A stretch of DNA of 64,000 nt from Pampus argenteus (GCA_036937835.1 CM072871.1:6057501-6121500); one strand, 5' to 3'. Numbered from the stretch's first letter, positions 1 to 14,245 are shown. The notes: generated by a model not told the origin, from the sequence alone. Numbers and translations are program-made.

Positions 1-274
1 CTCTTAGAAGTGGAAGTGTGAAATGAGACACATTTGTGAAAAATGCCACTTCCCAATATGACATCTTTAGATGTGTTGTTTTGTCCGGCCGACAGACCCA
101 AAGATATAAAAAGGATACAATTTTTGTGTTTTCACAACGGAAACTCATCTTCAGCTTCATCATCATGACACATCATGGGCATCTCGCTTGTTCTAATCAA
201 TCTCTCGTCCCACCTGGTGATGTATTTAAAAAGATTAAATGAAGCCCTGACCTCTCATATCCCTTCTTGAGGCA

Positions 275-356
<82 letters not shown>

Positions 357-366
357 GTGTGTGTGT
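275..366. repeat. Compound (GT)n(AT)n(GT)n microsatellite
   Basis: About 13 GT units, then about 27 AT units (301-355), then a short GT block. The AT core can form a cruciform and is probably length-variable. Confidence 0.95.
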
Positions 367-1038
367 TCCCTTGACTCATCTTTAATTACGAGGCCCATTC
401 ACTACACTTGGCTGATTGTGCATTGTTTAGGTTTAGGTTTGAGCCACATCTCTATACGATGAATCACAGTGACATCAATACTCATTGTTTTGAGTATCAA
501 ACATTATTCTTTGGCGGCTCGGCCCCACTGAGAAGGAAAGAGTTTGCCAAGATTAGCGTTAAGAGCTCTTTCTGACAACGATGTGTGGTGAATAAAGCAG
601 AGGCTAATCCTCCCCTCCGTAGCTGTTGGCTGGAAGGCCTTTCATGGGTGGTTCGGCTGTTTCCATCCCCTCTGTTAATCCGCAGGCAGCTGAAGTGCTT
701 GATGAGACGCTTCAGCACTTCTCAGTATATAACCAAACAAACCAGTACATTCACTGGCATCCGAGCCGAGTCTAAGCATAACGCACTCTGCTTTGAAATG
801 CTTTTGTATTTTTTCTGTGTGTGTGTGTGTGTGTACTATATGTACATGTGTATTTGTCTGTGTATACTTTGTGTACAAAGAAGTAATATCCTCCAGTATG
901 AGTCACAGGGTGAAAATTAAAGCCTTGGATGATCCCTTTCTCAATAAGCAAACACTTCATTTTGACAGATCATTAACTAGACATTATCTTTCATTAGGCG
1001 CCTCTGCATTACTTATTCAACACCCCTAGGACACACAT

Positions 1039-1044
<6 letters not shown>

Positions 1045-1128
<84 letters not shown>

Positions 1129-1140
1129 AAACACACACAC
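1045..1140. repeat. (CA)n microsatellite
   Basis: Nearly perfect CA run of roughly 45 units, with AAAC interruptions near 1121 and 1129. It is one of the longest CA tracts in the window. Confidence 0.95.
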
Positions 1141-4100
1141 AGAGCTAAATCATGGACTGATTTCATACAATGCATTTGAAACACTGCATTATCTGTGTCG
1201 CTGGATTTGACATTTACAGTAAGAATATTCTGACCGTTTGTAAAAGTTTGAATGCCACTTGCTGCGGGTTAGACTGCATTTAAATCTGATCCCTGCTGCT
1301 CCCATTCGCCTCATTCATGCTCCAGTATCTAGTATCATAGCACACCTCTCACACAGACACTTTGTGTGGAGAGAGAGTTAAAACTCCAGCAATGTGAGCA
1401 TCTCTCTCTCTCTCTTCCACCATAGTATCAGCGACACAACTTTTGTTTTTGCAGCATGAAAACAACCAACCCTCTGGCGACATTAATGGGACGACACATT
1501 TCAGGGTAAAGACTGTGGCAGTTTCCGGTCCATCAGACTCCATCCATCTGTCTGCTCTACACATCGGCACTTTTCCCGTTTGCTCTCTCCATCATATCCT
1601 GCATCTACCCTCCAGTCTCTGTTGTCCATCCATCTCCCTTAGTGCCCACCACCACCACCACCCTTGCCTATAAACCTGTGTGCCTGCCTCCTCCAAGTAG
1701 ACCCCAGTGATATATCAGAGTGTGATTTTATGGGCTTTTCCCCCCTACTGATGGCTATTTAGCCGTCCTCACCCAACCCAGGACTATTTGTTATTGTAAG
1801 TGTTTGTCCAACACATTTAGGCAGTTTCCGCCGATGCCTCACAAATGAAAAATGAGCGTGGCGTATGAAAAGTTATGACAATTCATTGTGCCAGGAAATC
1901 AATGACACATCAGGAAAATAGAAAGTGATAATGAGATTGTTGTGAAAAGGATATTGAATAGATAACAGATGGAGACGGAGGATGCGATAAGACTTTGAGA
2001 TGAATGGGATTCACCAACGTGAATTTCATCTTTCATCTATTCATCTTCTAATCAATGATATCATGGAGGTAAAAAAAACAAACAAAAAAACGGACTCACA
2101 CCTAAAGCTCAGCACTTTTTCCTCACCTCCTCCTCTTTTTGTTTCTCATTCTCTACATTGTTGATACTGGAGGACTTTAACTGGATTCTGTGTGCTCGGT
2201 TGCTGTCACTGCTTCAATACACAAGCTTATATTCCCCCTGATTGAAGGACACACATACACACCCTCACTGCTGAAGGGAGAACACCAGACCTGTGTTACC
2301 TCTAAGCCTGTGCGTGTCAATAAAATATCACTTTGAGAATTGACTGTTATATCCACCTGGGAAACATTGGTAGGTGATTATAAAGGCAGGTTAATGTGTT
2401 TCCAATTGTGTATATTAGCTTTAATTTGTTTTCATCTGTGATGTTGGAATTGAGAACGATACAATCAGGGGTCTAATGAGCAAATCTATTTCAGGTTTGT
2501 GATTTGTGACATAAACAACAGCCTCTTGGTCCACTAAATGCCGCTTTTCATTACTGTGGGGTGCTGCAGGAGGTGCATGCGTACCCGTGTGAATGTACAT
2601 GCATATACATGTGTTTTTCCACACACTGTGAACTGGTAACAAGAGAAACAGAGTGAGGAAAACAAGGAGAAACATCTTCTCTCATCATCGGCATCCCTGT
2701 GTCATATAAATGATGTTTATATAATACTTGTTTGCAGCTTCAAATACGCTTTAAAGTTACGTAACACCTCCCAAATTACAGTCTTAATCAGTATTTTAAG
2801 GCCTCCTCGTCCAGCTGGATGTTTGAGCTTCACAGTGCAGAGTGGGAAGTTTCTCTGTGCGTGAGTTTAAAGGGCATCACAGCTACTAGCCAATCATGGT
2901 CCAGTCGTTAAGCGCAAATATACTGAGAATCCAATCCAATCAAATAGGAGACATCCTGTGTCTAGTAGAATATTTGCATATTCATAGATTCTGGATTTTT
3001 TTAATGAGAAAGAAGGTGGAGATGTGATTTTAAGGCTTTCAACGAGAAAAAATTATTATTCAAAGCAAACAAATTTTTATATCTCTTAAGTTTAGAACAC
3101 ACGTTCAGGTAGGTTGAATATGATACTTCCTGGATTTGAAAAAGAAACCAGTAACTATATTGTCTACCAAATGCATTTGGCAAAACAAGTTAATAGTGTA
3201 AAAATGTCACTGATAAAGGACAGTGTTGCAACGTATGACGAGGCGGCTTCAGCACCACATGACTTTTATGTTGCTGTATAGGCCTTCTATAAACTTACTG
3301 CCAGGACATAAAGATTTTTTTTTTTTAAATGACGACTTTGAGATGTTCACTGTCATATTTTGAATGAGAAATGTTGCTCATAGCAGATGGATGATTTGTG
3401 TAAACACCAGTTGTCTGTTGATTAACCATCATACCTCCAGATAATATGCTTGAAGCTTAAGAACGTGTGTGTGTGTGTGTGTGTGTCTGTATGTCTGCCT
3501 TTCCACAGAAATGAACGCGTCTGGGACAAACTGATGGAAGGAATGAAGAAGAAAAGGGGAGGAAAAAAAAACAAATAAGAAGAAAATGAAGAATGAGTGA
3601 GTCAGAGAAAAAAAAAAACATGCACTTTACACTCATGAGTAATTCATACAAGTTTCTATTCTAGGCCAGTAAACATAAAGAGATGCAACATTATTCAGCC
3701 TGCTCTCTGTGGTGTAGTACACCTAAAACACAAGCTGTATATATTATATTGAAAGATCGAGGGAAAAGGGGGAGCTTGTAATTTTCCAACACTGTCACAA
3801 ATTCACCACCCAGATGACAGGCAAGTTCTGGCATGACTGCCCGTGTGATGTGTGTGTGTGCCTCACAGGGTGTCATCCCTCCGGGAAAAGGTGACGTCGG
3901 TAGCAGCAGCCCAGCTGACATCTGTCAAAAGCTATCGCAGGTTTTAAATGCTTTCTGGGACAGCAAACACACCTGAGGGTCAAAGGTTACGTTATCCTTT
4001 CTTTCCTGAGAGAGCGTCACCGAACAAAATAAAAACAATTACAATCAAGTGTGATTACAGGGAGAAAAAAAATAAAAAATATCTGACACATGCAGAGAGG

Positions 4101-7100
4101 AAATCTGTTCATGTTTTCTGAAGGACACAGGCTTGTCCTTCCACGAATGGCATCATCATATCTGTGTTTTAGAGGAGGAAGTGAAGATTTCAGAAAGAAT
4201 AGAAAGAGAATTAGTTCGATGGAGACAGGCGGAGAACAAAACACGGACAGTCAGTTTGGATTAAGGTTACAGCGGCTTTGATGAGAATAGAATAGAATAG
4301 AATGAACTGGTTGTAGTAGGTTAAGATGGGAATAAACTGCTCAAAGAAAGGGAGTGATGTGGAGACAGAGAGAGCCCATCGTTCTTTTAAGCTTCAGATG
4401 ATGGTATATGGTTTTGGAGTCAGACTACAGTCGCAGTTATTAAAACTGTATATAGGAAAGTGTTATGGGAAGTTTATGGGTCTAAAGGACTTGCACCATA
4501 AAAGAAATACTTGCAAGTATAGTGTAGAACATACGGTTTAATCAAAAGCGAGTTTGAAACTGAAAACTAAGTGGAATTAAAAGTTCTCAGCAATTACCAT
4601 AACTTCAAATGATGGTGAGATGTACTCCTACAAAAATAATCTGTATCCTAAATCCTATTCCCTATTCCCAGTAGCAGAAAAATTGCACTTTTATGTGCAC
4701 TTGTGAAGCATTTTGTAAATTAGAATTTTATGAATTCGTTTTGTAAAAAGCTTCTTTTTTTTTTTTTTTTTTTAAATGCTTTGGCTTTTTCAGGTTAGAC
4801 ACATTTTGGATATATTTGATATTTGACTTGCGCTTGTTGCTACTAAAGACCTTTCCTTAAACCGTGTCTTAAACCCTAAACTTCAGCTACTGCACAAGTC
4901 ATTTTCTATTATGTCTATTTAAAAATGTTAAACTTAAATGAGGAAGGAAAACATAAATCTTTACATTGAAAAAAAAATAGGTGTTTGCAGTGCAGTATTA
5001 GACATGTGATTCTGGTTGGCATCACTCTGATTTGAACACACACACACACACACACACCTTAGTTTGGGGATCCCACAGTTTTGTGCTATTAATATTCACA
5101 GTGCAGGTTGGCTCATGAAAGTGCTGCCAAGGACAGGGGAGTAACCTTGGGGTTGCAGTGAGAGCCAGAGGGTGCATCTCAATAGTTTGATTAGTGTTCC
5201 TTCCTCCTCCTCCTTTCACTGCTTTCCGCTCTATTCATCTCCACTCCTGCTTCCCCAACTCTGACTTTTTATCAATTACTTGCAGACGCCAACAGCATAA
5301 CCTGCATGTCCAAGTGTCTGCTTGAGCTTCTGAGCAAGGTTAGAATAATCCGGTTAGAAAAAGGTTGAAATGTTCATGCGGTAAACTAGGCTTGAACGGC
5401 TGGTACTATATAAAAGATTTATGATGACTTCTTTGTTGAATGAGATCAAACGCTACACAAATCCATGAAAATACAAAGATGTTACGCATCTGGGAGTTCA
5501 GAAGACTCTCACTAAATCTCACAGTTGTTCAATTGTTGTTGATAGGTCAACTCTTGGTACATATCTTAACTGTACGAACCAAAAATGTTCTGTAATGTTG
5601 CAAAAATGGATGCAAACAACATCTTGCTAACAAAACAGCAGACCTCTCACTACCCAGCTGGCACCTCGCCTGGGATACAACAAGGTCGTCTCTGGGTCGC
5701 TGCGCAGCTATGATGTGTCTATGTCCACATCTAGGATTGTCTAGAAATCCCAACCCAGCCACTCAGCCTGCAGCCACAGACAGCCCCCCTCGTCAACGAC
5801 TCCACCGTTCACTTCATTTCTGAATCACTAAATCCCCTCTAACTCACCATGAATCGATCTCCCCGCTTCCCCCTATCCCTTATTCTTGCACTCCTCCTCT
5901 TCTCCTTCATTTACAATCCACCTCTTCTTGTCTCCTTTCATTTACCGCACACTGAAATCCAATCACGACCCAATCGTCCGTATCTGTGAAATATTTTGTT
6001 GGTATTAGATGACAGAAAAAGCAGACCTTGTGGTTATTGTGGGCCCACCTCTGTTTACTGGCAGCACACACAAGGTTCAAATGAGGCTTAGGAGGGAGAA
6101 CATCTAACTCGTCATAACCTTACGTCACCTGTTTTCTACAGTTGTTTTTGAGCCTCTTAGTCATATTTTACCATCAAATTTAAAATTATCACAGATGAAC
6201 AATCTACACACACATATATATATATATATATAGTAAAGAGACTTTGACAGGCTGCTCAATATGAGGATGTGCTCATTCAAGAAACAAAACTGAGGACCCT
6301 AATGTACTGAGGCCAAAGTCATTTGTTTATGCTCCCAGTGTACCATTAATAGTTTTCACTTAGCAGGAGAATTAATGAGTCAAGCTCACATATTTCCGTC
6401 TGAAAGGCAAACAAAACAAATGTGGTGTATAATTACACAATCAGAGGAATAACCTTAAAGTCTACTCCAGTTTCATGTCCCTCATGGATAACGATATTGA
6501 CCACTGACATGTTTTCAATGCAGATAATATGTGTCAGCATGTGTCTGTTACAAGTGACGAGGATAGCAACACTTTACTCTTATGATATTAAACATTAAGC
6601 ACGGTTGGAGCAAATTAGTCTGACAACATGTTATACGGGCAACTCTAAAAGTTGAAGTGTTTCAGCAGTTTCTGTGCCGTTAATTGTACAAGTGGGGATA
6701 AGGGGGCTCTCTGGATAACAGGCAGGTCAAGGGCTACATGGAGAAAATACACAGTCGAATGGTAACTTCAGATAGACAGATATGACACTTAGGGCAGGGC
6801 AGTCATCTGAAGACAAGGTGTTATCGCCAACCTTTCAGTGACACATGTCAGATTCAGATGTAAATTGATCCCTGACAATGCAAAAAAGGATGGACGGCAG
6901 AATAACTTCACTGCTCAAGAATGTTGCCGTTGGAGCTGAATGAGTGAACGGATGGGGGAGAGTTATTGATGCAAATCCTGATCTTATGTCGATAAATATC
7001 GCATCAAAGACAGATTGCTAGACAGATTGTGACCAAATGTCATCGTAAGGGAGCAGGAGTGAGGCGAGGACAGTGAGAGAATGAGAGAAAAGGGGGATAG

Positions 7101-7439
7101 ACACAAGGCTTCCCAGAGCCAGTGAGTATTTATAGATCAGATATAGTCAGAACCTCTGCCTGGCAGCAGCAGTGAGCTCCTTGTTGCTCCTGCTGATGTC
7201 TCTGTACACATCCGGCACGGCTCTGACTCAACTCAGCATTATAGATGTGATGGTGATATTAATGGCAGAGAGGCAGGCTGATGACCAACTCACTGAGTGA
7301 GATAATGTAGGATTAAAGCCTGATATTGCTTTCTACCAAAGGGAGGAATGTAGGAACCTTCGCTACTGTCATATTTGGCCATTTTTTTAAATAATCTTAT
7401 AAAAGGAGTAAATGTAACCAACTCTGAACACTTTGATAC

Positions 7440-7797
7440 GTTGTGCGCGCGCGTATGTGTGTGTGTGCGTGTAGTTAAGCGTGTGCGTGCGTGCGCGCGT
7501 GCCAGCCCTTGTGAGTGCCGACCAGAAGCGCGCTTGGTTCACTCAGCTCCTGGATGCCGAGAGCGCACGCAGAAACAGACACGGGAAATTACGACTTACA
7601 TGGCACTCCTTTTTTTAAAAAAAATTATGGCGAAACAAATATGACTTGTTTAGTGTAATATACTCTTAGCCATCCACAGTGAAGGCGAACAACAGACCCA
7701 CTAACCCCCCCTACTAAAAAAAACAACAACAAAAACCAGGATCGCCCAACATATCAGCTGTTTTCCACAGTTCCACATTCCGGCGCACACGGGGAAA
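7440..7797 (+). promoter_or_regulatory. kcnip2: Putative promoter and 5' leader region of KCNIP2 exon 1a
   Basis: This is the region just upstream of the exon 1a ATG. CpG dinucleotides cluster here (CGCGCGCG near 7446, the GTGCGTGCGCGCG run near 7485-7500, and CGCGC near 7530), unlike the CpG-poor sequence on either side. That fits an unmethylated vertebrate promoter. An alternating purine-pyrimidine tract occupies about 7442-7503. Several upstream ATGs (for example 7599 and 7627) would be uORFs if transcription starts before them. No clear TATA box at a sensible distance is seen. The transcription start is unknown, so the split into promoter and leader is inference. Confidence 0.45.
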
Positions 7798-7870
7798 ATG
7801 AAGGCGAAAAACCGTGACCAAAGCTTGTCGGACTCCAGAGAGCTGGACGGATCCTATGACCAGCTAACGG
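7798..7870 (+). CDS. kcnip2: KCNIP2 exon 1a: N-terminus of KChIP2, canonical long form
   Basis: Reads 24 codons plus one base: MKAKNRDQ followed by SLSDSRELDGSYDQLT, then the first base of a Gly codon, then a GTGAGTG donor at 7871. The mammalian KChIP2 N-terminus, as I remember it, ends SLSDSRDLDGSYDQLTG, so the last 17 residues differ at a single conservative position (E for D). No other KChIP family member has this peptide. The ATG has A at -3 (GAAAATGA), and the CDS stops in phase 1. In mammals this exon is followed by one that adds a Lys-rich, palmitoylatable KQRFLKLLPCC segment. I did not recognise that exon in the window. The peptide is hydrophilic, with no Gly at position 2 for myristoylation and no membrane segment. 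The region encodes the cytosolic variable tail of the channel subunit; calcium binding is encoded downstream. Confidence 0.94.
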
Positions 7871-8687
7871 GTGAGTGAACCGGCATCTGAAGCACTGGAC
7901 GATGTGTGATATCTAAAAAAAAAAAGATTCAATATGTAAAGCTGAGCAGTCTGTAAGCGTAACTTCAGGTGGCTTGAGATGTCACAACCTGTTCGCCATT
8001 CAACTCGTCACCTCAGGCAAAATATCTAGCATATATTCAACGCTCTTATGGATATTTACTAAACATTTCTGGCGCACAAGTTTCTATACTTTGTGCACTT
8101 TAAATTTTTTATTTTTTTTTTTAGCTTCCATGGTAACATCATGTTCCTATTTTATTACCATATATTCTGCGTAATCCCACAATAGTTATGTTTGTAAGGG
8201 AGAGTGTTGAGAACAATATCTGATTATATATTAAAAAAAATTACATATTGAATCTGTTATTGTCAATGTTGCACGTATATGTGGTTGCGTAATGTTGGTG
8301 CGTAATGTTGGTGAATGATGGCTGGCGTGTGTCAACAATTGAAGACAACAGTGTGATCTTAGCTGGCCTGGCTCAGATATTGGGAGATACTGGATGTTTT
8401 CTTCTTCTGCTTTGGCGTTTTATCACTCTTCCAGACAGAAATGTCTCATATCACCTTGAGCTTACGTTTTTTTTTTTTTTTTTTTTTACCGGCTTTGTGG
8501 TTAAAAATAAATAAATGAATGAATAAATAAATAAATTAATGGGCTTATCTCTGCAAGCACAGCAGACACCTGGGCGACACTTAATGCCATGTGGATCATG
8601 TTGGGTACATTCATGCATACTTGCTCTGTGGTGTGGATAAAACTTGACCCAATATTGTCTGCTAAGTAAAATGATTGTGGGCTTTCT

Positions 8688-8693
<6 letters not shown>

Positions 8694-8722
<29 letters not shown>
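8694..8722. repeat. (GT)n microsatellite
   Basis: Perfect GT run of about 14 units, 800 bases downstream of exon 1a. Confidence 0.9.
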
Positions 8723-8723
<1 letters not shown>

Positions 8724-9672
8724 ATTGATTAATAACTAACCATTTCACTGTATGAGTGAAAATGAGCATACCTGTGTTTTGTGTGCCCTCCCCCCCTGTG
8801 AGGTGAGCACTCTCTCTTGAGGTGTTTTCCTGTCACTCATAGCTCACAGGTCCCACTGCTTATGTGAACACTGTTTGCCTGTTAAGTGCCGCCTGCCTAA
8901 ATAAAAGACTTGATTTTATGCCTGAACACATCTCGGGCCTGCAGAGGGAAGTCGTGCTTGTGCAGACAGCCGTGTGCCTAAGGGCTTGACGGGGACACCC
9001 TAATCTCGTTTTTCACTAGCCCATGCATTAGCAGCTAAACGGTGCTTTGACACAAATTAAACGCATCCTAAATTAAGAGAAGATTGCGAGGGTGTCAGTA
9101 AAACCCAGTACGTTGATGTGTGAGGTATCTGCCGGGTTTGTCTGTAAATATATTTGTGTGTGTGTGTGTGTGTGTATAAATGTGTGGGTGAGTTAAGAAG
9201 CAGCAGCATTACTTTTTTTCTATGGACCCAAGTTGAAAAAAAACGTGGGAGACTTTGTTCCACCAAATTCAAAAGACATCCATCAGGCTTTACAACTCAG
9301 CATAGGTATTATAAGTCAAGTCAAGCAGCCTGCACACTGTGCTGACCGACTGTCGTGCTTGGACAAACAGTAAGCTTTGCAGGGCTTCTCAGGGACTGCA
9401 CGACACACTTCAGTAGCTTGACTTTCTTTTCTCCTGGTGGCTGTCTTCACAGTATCTTGACTTTACCTTTGATATCAGTAGATGATTTTTTAAAATGTGA
9501 CTGTGCACGGTGAACTTTCTGTAATGTAAATCTCTCCAGATGAATCAACATTTGTCTCCCTTTAGACATTTTAATCTCCCCCCTCCTATATTAGTCCAGC
9601 TTGTTGAAAAGGTCCCCTGTGCCTGACTGTCCACAAGAAGTCACATTGGGTTTTTTTTTTATAGTTGTGCAA

Positions 9673-9702
9673 GAAGAGAGAAAGAGAGAGAGAGAGAGAG
9701 AG
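9673..9702. repeat. (GA)n microsatellite
   Basis: Run of GA dinucleotides with one imperfection near its start (AAGAGAGAAAGAGAGA, then pure). A second GA run follows at about 9960-9982, directly after a GT run. Confidence 0.8.
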
Positions 9703-10115
9703 TCCAAGTCATTCAGTGTGAGCAGAGCAATTTACTCCTGGCATAGTTTTTAATGACTTTTTCAAAGCTGTAAATTGCATGGTTAATTCATTTTTATAAG
9801 ACACTGTCAACTCCAAAACTCACTTAGCCCTGATAGTTTGCATAGACTCAGTGTAATGACGATGTGATGCAGCTAAAACTTGTTTATGGTATTCATATCG
9901 TCTGACCTGAAAGTGATCCAGTGTGTTTATGTGTGTGTGTGTGTGTGTGTGTGGCTGAGAGAAGAGAGAGAGAGAGAGAGAGTGTGTTCTCACAGCAAAT
10001 CTGACCTGTGTTGCTTAAAGGTAGTGTGGGTGGTCTTCAATCACCATCTGAGTGAAATGTAACCCTCTAGAAATAACTCCCTCTCAGTCTGCTACATTGT
10101 ACTGAAGTGCGCCCC

Positions 10116-10118
<3 letters not shown>

Positions 10119-10152
<34 letters not shown>
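10119..10152. repeat. (GT)n microsatellite
   Basis: Perfect GT run of about 17 units. A CA run of similar length lies 130 bases downstream (10283-10320), so the two tracts are complementary and could pair in single-stranded DNA or RNA. Confidence 0.9.
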
Positions 10153-10153
<1 letters not shown>

Positions 10154-10282
10154 GGAGTGTGTGGTAGCCCGGCGTTCCCCGTTGTGTTTAAGAGCACCGG
10201 CTGAGAGATGAGAGGTAATTATAGAAGCGTGGTGCAGTAATCTCCTCTTCCACCTCACAATCCATACTCAAGAGGAATCATA

Positions 10283-10316
<34 letters not shown>

Positions 10317-10320
10317 GCAC
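10283..10320. repeat. (CA)n microsatellite
   Basis: CA run of about 16 units ending in ACGCGCAC. Confidence 0.9.
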
Positions 10321-13300
10321 TATGGCTTCTCCACACATGCATATGTAGCTATTATCTCGATCTTGTCATGATTCCCTTCCCTTCATCCAAGTCTAGAATA
10401 TTACTGTATCTATATTAGTACTCGTGAACAGCAGGTCTGTCAGTCATGCCTTGTGCATAGCTGTGTGTTTAAATGAAGAAGATATTTACTTTTTTTTTTT
10501 TTTTAATTTTTAATGTTTTATAGATCGGTGGTTCTACATTTTTTTTGTTGTATCATTCAACTCCAATGTAAAATTAATAGATGGTTTGTTCTTCTGTTTC
10601 CTTCATTTACTGTCTGTCAAGTCTTAACTAAGCAGAAACTATCACAACGTCAGGCTGAAGCCAGTGCAGAAGTACCTTAGAGCACAATGCTAGTAACGGC
10701 CACCCAGGGCCACTAGATGTTGGCTCCGAAATATCCCTGGCTCCAGTTGACTGTCAGTCATTTTTTTTTTTTTTCAATGAGTCACTATGATCTCAATCTT
10801 TAAATTCAGGCCCTCTGATAAGCACAATTTGGACATGATTGCTCCATTAAAAAGATTTGAAGACTTTATAGTAGGCTTTGATGTCTGCCGGGACTCGCAC
10901 TGAATCAGATTGTTGTCGCAATATTTCCATTTTTAATATTACCTGATTATGATATCGGCCCTGTTTCCACAATTTAGCTAAAGTAGCTAATATTATAATA
11001 TAAGCATGCACTGATCAATGTTCCCAGTCAGATAGTGTTCTCTTTGGTCTGAAGTAGCGAGGTGTGTTTATAGAGCATGAAAAGCAACTTCATTGGCTTC
11101 AAATGGAAAAGATGATGCTGAACAGAAGCTACAACTCTGAGCAGCATTAATGCAAACCAATGGGTGATATCACACCTTGCTACGTTCATAGCTATATGCA
11201 GTTGCAAAAACCTCTTTTATTTTGTCAATTTTAGCAATGAAGAGTAGGTTAGACCTAGATATGATTCGACATAAAGGGATAATTCGCACCGTTTTGGAGA
11301 ATTTGTTCTGTGTTCAATTCCATTTAACCCCAGTTGAGGTGTATTACAGTAGGTGTGTATGTTTATTATGAGGTATGGTCAACTCTTGCAACCTTTATTG
11401 TAGCTCAAGCACCTGTCTCAACATGAAACCTAAAATCAAATATGTGCATACTCAAAAGACTAGAGAGAATATATATGACGCGCAAACACTGCCTCGTTTG
11501 TGTTTACAGAATGTACACTAAGTAGTCTGTACTGTCCTACGGACCCTTACACACTCGGGCACATATACGCCCAAACTTACACACATGCACACACATGATC
11601 ATATATGAATGTATGCGTTCAAGCTATTATTTCTGTTTCTGTAATAACTGAATCTATGCTATAGGTGAGGTACCACAGACACATACTCATCGTGTTGCAT
11701 GAAGTATCTTCTTGACCTAATATAATAATAATAATAAATATGAACTTAATTTTCAGTTGATTAGTCTCATGCAACTCCAGTAAAGATGTTTGGATACTTT
11801 ATTTCTCATATATAAGCAGCTCTTGATAAACCAAGTTAAACTCACTGACATCCAGATCCGTGCCAGCCACTAAGTCATGATAAACCTCTCTCTCTCTTAA
11901 CCAAGAGTGAGGGTAGAGGTGTTGAAGTGAAGGTTATTAACTGGTCTGGAAGCCACATAGCAAACAATCCCAACCCGGTGACTGCTGCAGAGCCTCCATG
12001 GTGAAAATTATAATTTACAGTTGCTAGCTCGAGGGCAAAGGTTGCCTTCATAATTGAGCCTGTCAGAAGGAGTTTAGCCTCGGGTCACCTTCTCGGGATG
12101 TTTTTGCTGCAGCTAGAATCGCAATGGCCACTGGCGCTAATTAAAAATCTTGATTTAATATGTCATCTGATGTGCTGAGACATGTGTGACATGCATTGCC
12201 TCATCGGGGATCCTCTGTAGGTTCCCGGTCCCGGGTTTCTCCTGAAAGTGCCAGATTCGCTGATGTGAACTGACTGGATTCCTGCATGGTGGAACGCTTG
12301 GAGTGGTTCGCTTTGGCTTATCTGTCACATCGGTAACATCACTGTCGGAAGGAAAGAAGGAAGGAAGGAAGGAAGGAATAAAAAAAGACATGAATAAAGG
12401 GAAGGAGAGAATGGAAGAAGAGGTGAAGGAAGGACAGAAGCCAGTGATGCTCCTTGTTAGTCTTTCTGACAATCATATCCATCAGTGTAGTCCTGAAATG
12501 GTCTGACCTGAGTTATTTCTGACATTCATATCCTCTTAAAGTTAAGTAAACAGGATTTTCGCATGTAATGAAAAACTTTACATAACTGCCAATCCATCCT
12601 TCCTTAATGTCCCCACCATATTTCTAAATAATCTGACAGTCCCCACTTTCGCTGCACTCTAATTCTCTCTCCTCCTCTGTCTCCATCACACTCATCCCAC
12701 TCACTCAGTCTCCACTCTCACAAATCAGATTATATAATAATATATATATATTTCTATCTCTAACAGAGTGTCTTCAGCCTGGCCTGATTCATCTCGCCTT
12801 TACCTCCATCCTCTCTGCTCTCATGCTTTTCAGCTTTCCTTGTTTTCCATCCTCCAACAAAACTCCCTCCCTGACCCCTCTCCCCCTGCTCTCCTCCTCT
12901 CCTCCCATCCAGGGCGCGGTGGGACCGCAGTTTAATGAGGCTGGAAGCCACAATCAATCCTAACGAGTTTTAATCTTTGACTGAATCTAAGGAGGGCAGG
13001 GTGATCATTAATTAAAAGAAGCCCTGCTCACCTCTCTCCTGGTCCTTGTGTTTTCCCCCTTTCGCTGTAAACATTTATGAATGCCTGCGGGGGGAACGAG
13101 GTGAGAGGAAGGATGGAGAACAAAGCAACGGGAGATGTGAAGACAGGAGGGAGGAGCAGAATTTGGCTGGGAAAAGTCAATGTGTGTCTTGGATCGAGCA
13201 TGAAGGAATTAAAGGGCAGCGGGGGAATGAAAAATTGAAGGAAATGTTTGATTCTGTGTGATATAAGTAGTTTTTTTTTCCACATCAGTCTGACTTGTCA

Positions 13301-13536
13301 GAGATGAAGCGACTGATTGATTGACTGACTGATGGAAAGTGTCTCTGAGCATGATGGCGCCCAATGTCATTCACCAGGTTTCTCTCCCGTCACTCACAAC
13401 ATTTGATCTGCATTACAGGATGATTTCCTGTCCATTAGCTCAGCCGTTCTCCATTAGGCAGATGGCAACTCATCAGTATGGGGAGGACGAGGGACCAGCA
13501 AATATCCAAACAATGGTCGTAACCCTGCTCATCAAC

Positions 13537-13567
<31 letters not shown>

Positions 13568-14126
13568 TCCTCTGTCATCAGGAGTTATCAGCATGTCTCA
13601 GATTGAAGATTGAGGAAGATGATCACTGTGTGTGTGAGAGAGTGTATGTATGTGTGTGAGTGTGGAGCTGTACACATGGTGTAGAGGATGTCTGAAGGAC
13701 ACGCGTGACTACCTTCGACTGAGTGTTTCGGGGGAAAGTATGTCTAGAGGAATTTTTTCTACTACAGTCTAATTTGGTGACTCATTTAAATGGCGCATTT
13801 GTGAAGATATATATATATACACACACACACATACATACACATATACACATATATATGTATGAATGTGTGTAAGACTTCACTTCCTCTTGTGTTGCTGAGA
13901 AAAGCAGAGATGGCACAAACATACAAACAATTAATGACTGTAATTAAGTTGCGACGAAGCCTTTTGAGGATATTTACTCTATTAACCGAAATTCTTCAGA
14001 AACAACTTCAGTGTGATTGACGGCACAGCAGAGAGTGATAAGGAAAGAGGTGGAGATGATCAGAGGAAACATGTCGTTTGCTCTTGTCAAAAGCAAAAGC
14101 TAATGCACCTACACACAGACAGACAG

Positions 14127-14245
14127 ACACACACACACACACACACACACATAGGGTTTTTGGCTCAAGGGATGGCAGCACAGGAGAACACTGCAGCTTC
14201 CAATCAATCAGTTCTGACACAACTCTGGACAAGGTCTTGTCAATA

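Larger units (their letters stand above)
1..7439. other. Noncoding 5' flank of KCNIP2
   Basis: No ORF here has coding character. All the longer open stretches overlap simple repeats or are short and unrecognisable. It contains the GT/AT tract at 275-366, the CA tract at 1045-1140, short CA/GT tracts at 812-833, 3465-3487 and 5037-5058, a short AT run near 6210-6231, and poly-T/poly-A runs. The last 400 bases before exon 1a become richer in CpG. No exon of an upstream gene was recognised on either strand. Confidence 0.6.

Noticed and set aside
12303..12506. Lys/Glu-rich open frame
   Set aside because: Derives from a GAAG/GGAA purine repeat. Low-complexity, with no supporting signals.
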